Origin: an uncultured Eubacterium sp.
GTDB taxonomy: Bacteria; Bacillota; Clostridia; Lachnospirales; Lachnospiraceae
DNA length: 10,800 nucleotides
Reading direction: 5' to 3'
NCBI GenBank assembly: GCA_905236295.1
Contig: CAJOQF010000016.1
Location: forward strand, 1-10,800
Under the pieces are notes generated by a model. That model was not told the origin of the DNA, did not search any database, and was given only the letters and a program-made list of their open reading frames with translations. This document shows, one piece after another, positions 6,536 through 10,800 of the stretch; positions within the stretch are counted from its first letter, which is position 1, and every line of letters starts with the position of its first letter. A program made the translations under genes and the position numbers.

Positions 6536-7921
6536 ATGAAAAACAAACGTATGAGTAAAGGTAAAAAGCTGGGTATTCTTATTCTTGCAATTGTTATAGT
6601 GCTTGCGATTGTTTACATTGCGTTATCTGTCTTTTTTACAAAGCATTATTTTATAGGCACCGTCATCGGTGATATAAAGTGCAGTGGAAAGTCTTTAGAG
6701 GGATTGCAGGAAACGATTACCCGGACAATAGATGAGTACAAACTTACCATAAACGAGCGCGAGGGAGTGACGGAGACTCTCGAGGGCAAGAGCATAAACC
6801 TCGCTCCGGATTTTGAGGCGAATAACGATCTGCAGGAAATCCTCGATAATCAGAACGGATTTGCGTGGTTATTCAACACCTTCAGGGATAATGTTTATCA
6901 GGCAGATACAGTGGTGACATTTGACGGAGTTGAGGAGGCGCTTGCCTCGCTTGATTGTGCTGATGAGAGCAAGTACAAGGAACCGGTAGATGCACATATT
7001 TCCGACTATGACAACGGATACAGCATCGTGGAAGAGGAGCTTGGAACTACGGTAGACAAGGAGAAACTTGTAAAAGCTGTTGAGGGTGCGGTTTCAAACC
7101 TTTCGGATACTTTAGATCTTGATACGGCGGGAGTATATGTTGAGCCCAAGCTGTATTCTGACAGTGAAGAACTGGTATCTGCTCTGGAGACAGCCAATAA
7201 ATATGCCAAAGCTAAAGTGACCTACACCTTCCCGGGGACGGATTCGGTCGTGCTTGAAGGCGCTGACGTCGCAGCGTTGATCACCATAGACGGAACCGAT
7301 GTCACAGTAGATCAGGACAAGGTTACAGAGTGGCTTCGAGGTCTCTCACATGATCACAATACTATCTTCTCGACGAGGGAGTTTACCACCACAGCCGGCA
7401 AGACAATAGAGGTCTCAGGCGGCGACTATGGCTGGTGGATGAACAACGCAAAAGAGAGGGAATTGTTGACGGAAAATATTAAAAACGGTGAGACTGTGGA
7501 GAAAGAACCGGAGTATTACCAGCGTGCGGCAGTTTACGGCGACAACGACTACGGCAATACTTACGTTGAGGTTGACTTAAAGAATCAGCATATGTATTTC
7601 TACAAGTCGGGAAGTCTGGTGCTTGAGTCAGACTGTGTGACCGGCAACCCGAACAGAGGCAACGGAACTCCGAAGGGTACATACGGAATAACCTATAAGG
7701 AGAGGGAAGCCACCCTCGTCGGAGAAGACTATGAGACGCCGGTTGAATACTGGATGCCGTTTAACGGAAACATAGGTCTTCACGATGCAAGCTGGAGAAA
7801 TGAATTTGGCGGGAATATATATAAGGAGAGCGGCTCGCACGGCTGTGTAAATCTTCCGCCGAGCGTGGCAAAACAGCTCTATGAAGTTATCTCAAAGGGC
7901 GATCCGGTCTTTGTATATTAA
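6536..7921 (+). CDS. Membrane-anchored L,D-transpeptidase (YkuD domain)
   Basis: This enzyme class makes 3-3 peptidoglycan crosslinks, and its members often resist most beta-lactams. The 461-residue protein has a short basic N-terminus, one membrane segment (about 12-33), an extracellular middle region of two peptidoglycan-binding-like modules (PG_binding_4 type, about 60-330), and a C-terminal YkuD catalytic domain (341-461). The active-site signature is complete: H416 in GLHDASW, and SHGCVN with H435 and nucleophile C437. Length and cysteine position are close to Enterococcus faecium Ldtfm (466 residues, C442, from memory). The start lies 19 nt after purD; the only SD-like bases (AAGAG) touch the ATG, and an upstream in-frame stop excludes an earlier start, so translation may depend on coupling to purD. 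It is the last gene of the operon. Confidence 0.92.
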   Translation: MKNKRMSKGKKLGILILAIVIVLAIVYIALSVFFTKHYFIGTVIGDIKCSGKSLEGLQETITRTIDEYKLTINEREGVTETLEGKSINLAPDFEANNDLQEILDNQNGFAWLFNTFRDNVYQADTVVTFDGVEEALASLDCADESKYKEPVDAHISDYDNGYSIVEEELGTTVDKEKLVKAVEGAVSNLSDTLDLDTAGVYVEPKLYSDSEELVSALETANKYAKAKVTYTFPGTDSVVLEGADVAALITIDGTDVTVDQDKVTEWLRGLSHDHNTIFSTREFTTTAGKTIEVSGGDYGWWMNNAKERELLTENIKNGETVEKEPEYYQRAAVYGDNDYGNTYVEVDLKNQHMYFYKSGSLVLESDCVTGNPNRGNGTPKGTYGITYKEREATLVGEDYETPVEYWMPFNGNIGLHDASWRNEFGGNIYKESGSHGCVNLPPSVAKQLYEVISKGDPVFVY

Positions 7922-7929
7922 GGCTCAAG

Positions 7930-7945
7930 TAGGAAAATTTTCCTA
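7930..7945. promoter_or_regulatory. 16-bp perfect palindrome after the transpeptidase gene
   Basis: TAGGAAAATTTTCCTA is a perfect dyad 8 nt after the transpeptidase stop. It overlaps a poor -35-like TTCCTA (7940-7945) that is 18 nt from a TATGAT (7964-7969). It could be an operator for a dimeric regulator, an extra 3' stem of the operon transcript, or chance in an AT-rich spacer. A promoter here would have to read through the terminator just beyond. Confidence 0.35.
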
Positions 7946-7977
7946 TATAAACAAAAGAATAATTATGATAGAATTTT

Positions 7978-8011
7978 GGCACAGTTTTCATAACTGTGTC
8001 ATTTTCTTTTT
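7978..8011 (+). terminator. Intrinsic terminator of the operon
   Basis: GGCACAGTT (7978-7986) pairs with AACTGTGTC (7992-8000), one G-U pair, around a TTCAT loop, and is followed by ATTTTCTTTTT. It closes the pyrE-to-transpeptidase transcript. No convincing promoter for the downstream surface-protein gene is seen between here and 8054. Confidence 0.85.
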
Positions 8012-8063
8012 AAATCCCAATTAATAAAACCGAATAGTATTATGCCCTTCGACGGAGGTTAGT

Positions 8064-9500
8064 ATGGGAAAAAAACGTGAATTTAAACCGCTAGTTATAG
8101 GCGCAACAACAGCCATAGTGGCAGCGATTGGAACAGTGGGGATAATGTCTTCTGTTGTGGTACCTGCGTACACAGAAGCAAAGACTGCAGAGATCGAAAA
8201 GGATGCGCAAAAGCTGAAGGAAGTAATGCAGGCTGCATCCGAGCCCGAAGAAAGCTCAGTGGCGGAAAACACAGAGGCTATTGAGACGAACACTTATGAT
8301 ATGAACGCTTATGATGGGAAAACTTATGGTACGAATGCTTATGATGACGGGCAGGAACCGGAAGACGGGCTTGTGTTAAAAGATTTTGAGGAAGACCCAC
8401 CGAGTGTCAGCGAATACGTTGTCGAGCCTGATAAAGAGGAGACTGAGATTGCGGAAAAAATCTCGGCAAACAAATCCGATAAGAGCGGTCGTTTGAATTC
8501 CGTTGTCACGGATATAGCGAATATGGATACAGGGACGACGGAAGTGGTAAAAAAAGCTGTGACCGTAAAGGAAGCTGTCGATGACAGCGATGTTTCGGTT
8601 ATAAAGAAACTGACCTTAAAAAGCCGTGTCTCAAAGGTTGAAAAGAATTATAAAAAACTCAAGAAAGCGATGACAGCGGCTTTAAATGCGTATGTAAGAT
8701 CGGATAAAAAGGCTACCGAAAAGCTTCAGAAAAAGATGACGAAAAACGCCACAGCTCTGAGTAAAGCAAAGAAAAAACTTGATGCGGCGGTGCTATCTCT
8801 TGATACAAATTCCAAGGATGTGGAGGGGCTTAAGACAAAGCTTGAGGAGTATTCAAAAAGCGCTGTGACATCGGTTCGGGTCGATCAGATGAAAAACGAG
8901 ATTCTTGCGTCGGTTAATGATGCAAAGTATGTAAGTAAGGATGAGCTTGCGGCACTCGAGAGCCTTGTAAACAAATCGCAGAAACTGACAGATACGGAGA
9001 TTGAAAATCTAAAGAAGCTTATAAATCAGGGGCAGTCGGACTCTACAAAGTCACAGGTAAGCAATGTGAGCGGGGAGAGTACGGACACTGTTACGGGGCT
9101 TACGACATTAAAAGAAGCATTCTATAAATATATAAATGACAACGATGCTAATATAAAGGAACTGAAAGACAATTCGACAGCCCAGGGCAAGAGCATTGAC
9201 GAGCTGAAAACTGAGTCGAAGCAACAGAAAGAGGAGATAAGTTCAATAAAGAGCACGGCGGATTCACAAAAAGAGGCGATAGATGCGATAAAGAGTACGG
9301 CGGATTCTCAAAAAGAGGCGATAGATGCGATAAAGAGTGACGCCGACTCTCAGAGAGAGACGATAAACGCAATAAGCGGGAATATTCAACAAGTTTTAAG
9401 TGAAAGCCTCGGCGACTGCACGCTCAGTTATAAAAACGGACATTTCTATATCACTTACTCGGAAGGGGGTGCCGATTCAGTATCAAAAAAATTGGATTGA
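8064..9500 (+). CDS. Membrane-anchored coiled-coil surface protein, frame-0 part
   Basis: I do not recognise a named family. The 478-residue product starts at an ATG with GGAGG 5 nt upstream. Residues 9-34 form one hydrophobic segment after a basic start, a signal anchor or uncleaved signal peptide. Residues 50-125 are acidic and low in complexity, with a two-copy TY-x-x-NAYD repeat. Residues about 190-350 are lysine-rich with heptad spacing, and residues 367-450 are 14-residue tandem repeats, predicted coiled coil. It ends with GDCTLSYKNGHFYITYSEGG and SVSKKLD. The stop lies 6 nt after an in-phase A_AAA_AAA run, where a -1 shift would join it to the next frame. A structural or adhesive surface role is inferred. 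It follows a terminator, so is a separate transcription unit. Confidence 0.75.
   Translation: MGKKREFKPLVIGATTAIVAAIGTVGIMSSVVVPAYTEAKTAEIEKDAQKLKEVMQAASEPEESSVAENTEAIETNTYDMNAYDGKTYGTNAYDDGQEPEDGLVLKDFEEDPPSVSEYVVEPDKEETEIAEKISANKSDKSGRLNSVVTDIANMDTGTTEVVKKAVTVKEAVDDSDVSVIKKLTLKSRVSKVEKNYKKLKKAMTAALNAYVRSDKKATEKLQKKMTKNATALSKAKKKLDAAVLSLDTNSKDVEGLKTKLEEYSKSAVTSVRVDQMKNEILASVNDAKYVSKDELAALESLVNKSQKLTDTEIENLKKLINQGQSDSTKSQVSNVSGESTDTVTGLTTLKEAFYKYINDNDANIKELKDNSTAQGKSIDELKTESKQQKEEISSIKSTADSQKEAIDAIKSTADSQKEAIDAIKSDADSQRETINAISGNIQQVLSESLGDCTLSYKNGHFYITYSEGGADSVSKKLD
8292..8351 (+). repeat. Two-copy 30-bp coding repeat
   Basis: Two imperfect 30-bp units beginning ACTTATG at 8292 and 8322 encode TYDMNAYDGK and TYGTNAYDDG. 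They lie in the acidic linker just outside the membrane segment. Copy number may vary between strains. Confidence 0.7.
9162..9413 (+). repeat. Six 14-residue (42-bp) coiled-coil repeats
   Basis: The 42-nt period is exact: units start at 9162, 9204, 9246, 9288, 9330 and 9372. The two copies at 9246 and 9288 encode the same peptide, IKSTADSQKEAIDA, and differ at only a few bases; the outer copies (LKDNSTAQGKSIDE, LKTESKQQKEEISS, IKSDADSQRETINA, and a degenerate last one) are diverged. Fourteen residues equal two heptads, so the block extends a parallel coiled-coil stalk. Recent duplication of the central copies is likely. Confidence 0.85.
9461..9500 (+). promoter_or_regulatory. Candidate -1 frameshift site, A_AAA_AAA with SD-like stimulator
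   Basis: Seven A (9485-9491) lie in frame 0 as tcA AAA AAA, the phase needed for tandem -1 slippage. Upstream, AAGGGGGTG (9463-9471) can pair with the 16S anti-SD with one G-U pair and ends about 14 nt before the heptamer, similar to the dnaX arrangement. The frame-0 stop is 6 nt after the run. The -1 frame is open from 9434 and continues for about 400 codons. I see no strong stem at the usual distance downstream; a 5-bp TGCCG/CGGCA pair at 9519-9547 is too far and weak. Confidence 0.5.
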
Positions 9501-10690
9501 CAAACATAAAACTCTATCTGCCGGGAAGTAATGAATATGTAGCGGCAACAGTGCAGACGGTCTCGCGCCGCGGAGGGGATTATGTTGTTGAATATATAGA
9601 TAATACAGGTACCCTGTCGAAGCTGAACGGCAAAAAACTGAACGATACATTTAAATACATAGATGCCTCGCAAAAAGAGGGTTATAAATTCCTCGGGTGG
9701 GAGACCGGGAAAAATTCCGGAAATATGGTGTCGATGACATATGATGATCAGTCTCAAAAATACTCGCATGATATAAGCGAAGGAATGACATTGTATCCCG
9801 TGTTTAAAGATTGCGACAAACCTAAGCTGTCAGTGGAGATCAAGACGGGATGGAATGAAAAATGCGTAGTCAGTGCATCCGCAACCGATGGTGGATCGGG
9901 AGTGAGAGGATATTACATTGGCTATCAGAATCCGGACGAGGAATATGTTGAGTACAGCAAGGAAGCATCAAAGGAGATAACAGACAGCGGGTTGCTCTAT
10001 GTGGCTGCGATCGATAATGAGGGAAATACACTCTCTACAGAAATCGATCTAAGGAAACTGACCTACAACGTTGTTGTATCGGATACAAAATATAACAAGA
10101 CTTACACGCTGATTGCGAATGTGGGTGAAACACTGGATTTTAAAGAACTCGCACCGCCTAACTGCAGCCTGAAGACCTTAGAGACGGCGATGGGGGATAC
10201 GGTATCCGATGGATATGTTGTATCGGATAATATGAGATTCTACGCCGTATATGAGGAGGATAAGCACACCTTCGGAAAGTGGCATACCGCAGTGATGCCG
10301 ACATGTGTGACAGATGGAGAAAACCACAGGGTATGTGAGGTCTGCGGCGAGGTTGATAAAGACGTGATTCCGGCACAGGGGCATGTTTTTGGAGATAAAT
10401 GGGCGGAGGTTACGCCTATGATTTGTTCAGAGCATGACGGTGAAAGACAGCGCAGATGCGAGATGTGTGAGGAGGTCGAAAAAGAGATCATTCCTATGAA
10501 GGATAATCATGAGATGTCGGAATGGAAACTTTCGAGCACAGCGGTATCTAAGGATGGACTTGTGATTGAATACTTTACAAAGAAATGCTTGAATTGCAAA
10601 TATACGATAAAGACAGGATTTACCACAGAGTATGATGTGGAGAGCTATGAGGCGCTCGCTCCGGAGTTGAAGCCTGTTTCCAGACCGTAA
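9497..10690 (+). CDS. InlB/Ig-like and CxxC-repeat surface module, -1 frame
   Basis: This frame codes 397 residues from a TTG that overlaps the previous stop (TTGA). It has no signal peptide, no membrane segment and no usable ribosome binding site; the nearest SD-like bases are 27 nt upstream. The content is of the secreted type. An InlB B-repeat/Flg_new-like module spans about 35-105 (GYKFLGW at 62-68, LYPVFKD at 99-105). An Ig-like stretch (ATDGGSGVRGYYIG ... VAAIDNEGN) covers about 108-190, and a second InlB-like half ends in FYAVYEE. Three cysteine repeats follow (C270/C280/C283, C310/C321/C324, C364/C367). No LPXTG or sortase signal is present. It is most simply the C-terminal part of the preceding protein reached by a -1 shift (875 residues fused). 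Alternatives are reinitiation at the TTG, or a broken gene. Confidence 0.65.
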   Translation: MTNIKLYLPGSNEYVAATVQTVSRRGGDYVVEYIDNTGTLSKLNGKKLNDTFKYIDASQKEGYKFLGWETGKNSGNMVSMTYDDQSQKYSHDISEGMTLYPVFKDCDKPKLSVEIKTGWNEKCVVSASATDGGSGVRGYYIGYQNPDEEYVEYSKEASKEITDSGLLYVAAIDNEGNTLSTEIDLRKLTYNVVVSDTKYNKTYTLIANVGETLDFKELAPPNCSLKTLETAMGDTVSDGYVVSDNMRFYAVYEEDKHTFGKWHTAVMPTCVTDGENHRVCEVCGEVDKDVIPAQGHVFGDKWAEVTPMICSEHDGERQRRCEMCEEVEKEIIPMKDNHEMSEWKLSSTAVSKDGLVIEYFTKKCLNCKYTIKTGFTTEYDVESYEALAPELKPVSRP

Positions 10691-10693
10691 AAC

Positions 10694-10718
10694 TGATATC
10701 TAAGGATGTTTGATATCT
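10694..10718. repeat. Paired TGATATCT repeats upstream of the right-edge promoter
   Basis: TGATATCT occurs at 10694-10701 and 10711-10718, a 17-bp period. The core GATATC is self-complementary, so the pair can also be read as an inverted repeat. They sit just upstream of the -35 box at 10729 and could bind a regulator of the next gene. Confidence 0.35.
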
Positions 10719-10728
10719 CAATTGTAAG

Positions 10729-10758
10729 TTGACTTGCAGGTGTAAAGTTTTGTATTAT
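10729..10758 (+). promoter_or_regulatory. Promoter for the gene beyond the right edge
   Basis: TTGACT (10729-10734) and TATTAT (10753-10758) are 18 bases apart. Predicted transcription start is near 10765, giving a leader of about 30 nt before the expected start codon. Confidence 0.6.
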
Positions 10759-10790
10759 AAAGGGTGGTAAAAAAGAGATATAGTATAAGA

Positions 10791-10796
10791 CGGAGG
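10791..10796 (+). promoter_or_regulatory. Ribosome binding site of the next gene
   Basis: CGGAGG lies 4 bases from the window end and repeats the GACGGAGG site used at 8051-8058. The start codon must lie at or just past 10801; no coding sequence of that gene is in the window. Confidence 0.6.
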
Positions 10797-10800
10797 CAAA

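Noticed and set aside
8012..8053. Promoter directly upstream of the coiled-coil gene
   Set aside because: -10-like TATTAT (8038-8043) exists but no acceptable -35 lies 16-18 nt before it.
9519..9547. TGCCG/CGGCA hairpin as a frameshift stimulator
   Set aside because: Only 5 bp with a 19-nt loop, and it begins about 27 nt after the slip site, outside the usual 5-9 nt spacing.

Overview
The window looks like the chromosome of a Lachnospiraceae-type member of the Clostridia (Firmicutes). This rests on moderate G+C, GGAGG-type ribosome binding sites, tightly packed overlapping genes, PurE/PurN/PyrE sequences of the clostridial kind, an Enterococcus-like L,D-transpeptidase, and InlB-type surface repeats. 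The genus cannot be fixed from sequence alone.

Layout. Bases 1-260 are non-coding. They hold a strong leftward (minus-strand) terminator with no visible gene to serve, a weaker rightward terminator, and a near-consensus extended -10 promoter at 196-224. That promoter drives a rightward operon: pyrE (261-941, shorter than the longest frame), a large M29-type aminopeptidase with a helical N-terminal extension (938-2998), purE (3015-3521), purM (3596-4621), purN (4615-5241), purD (5245-6516) and a membrane-anchored L,D-transpeptidase (6536-7921). Genes overlap or lie within 19 nt of each other except purE and purM, where 74 nt carry a REP-like pair of inverted repeats. The operon ends at an intrinsic terminator (7978-8011). 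It joins one pyrimidine step, four purine steps, a peptidase and a cell-wall crosslinking enzyme. The other purine genes (purF, purC, purL, purH, purB, purK) are not in the window.

Bases 8064-10690 encode what looks like one surface protein written in two frames. The first frame has an N-terminal membrane segment, a lysine-rich coiled coil and 14-residue tandem repeats. It ends just after an in-phase A_AAA_AAA heptamer preceded by a Shine-Dalgarno-like sequence. The second frame (-1) carries InlB-like, Ig-like and CxxC-repeat modules typical of secreted proteins, but has only a TTG start, no usable ribosome binding site and no signal peptide. A programmed -1 frameshift or transcriptional slippage giving an 875-residue fusion is the most interesting hypothesis here. 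A simple frameshift mutation or a homopolymer sequencing error is the main alternative.

The last 110 bases hold a paired 8-bp repeat, a good promoter and a ribosome binding site for a gene starting just beyond the window.
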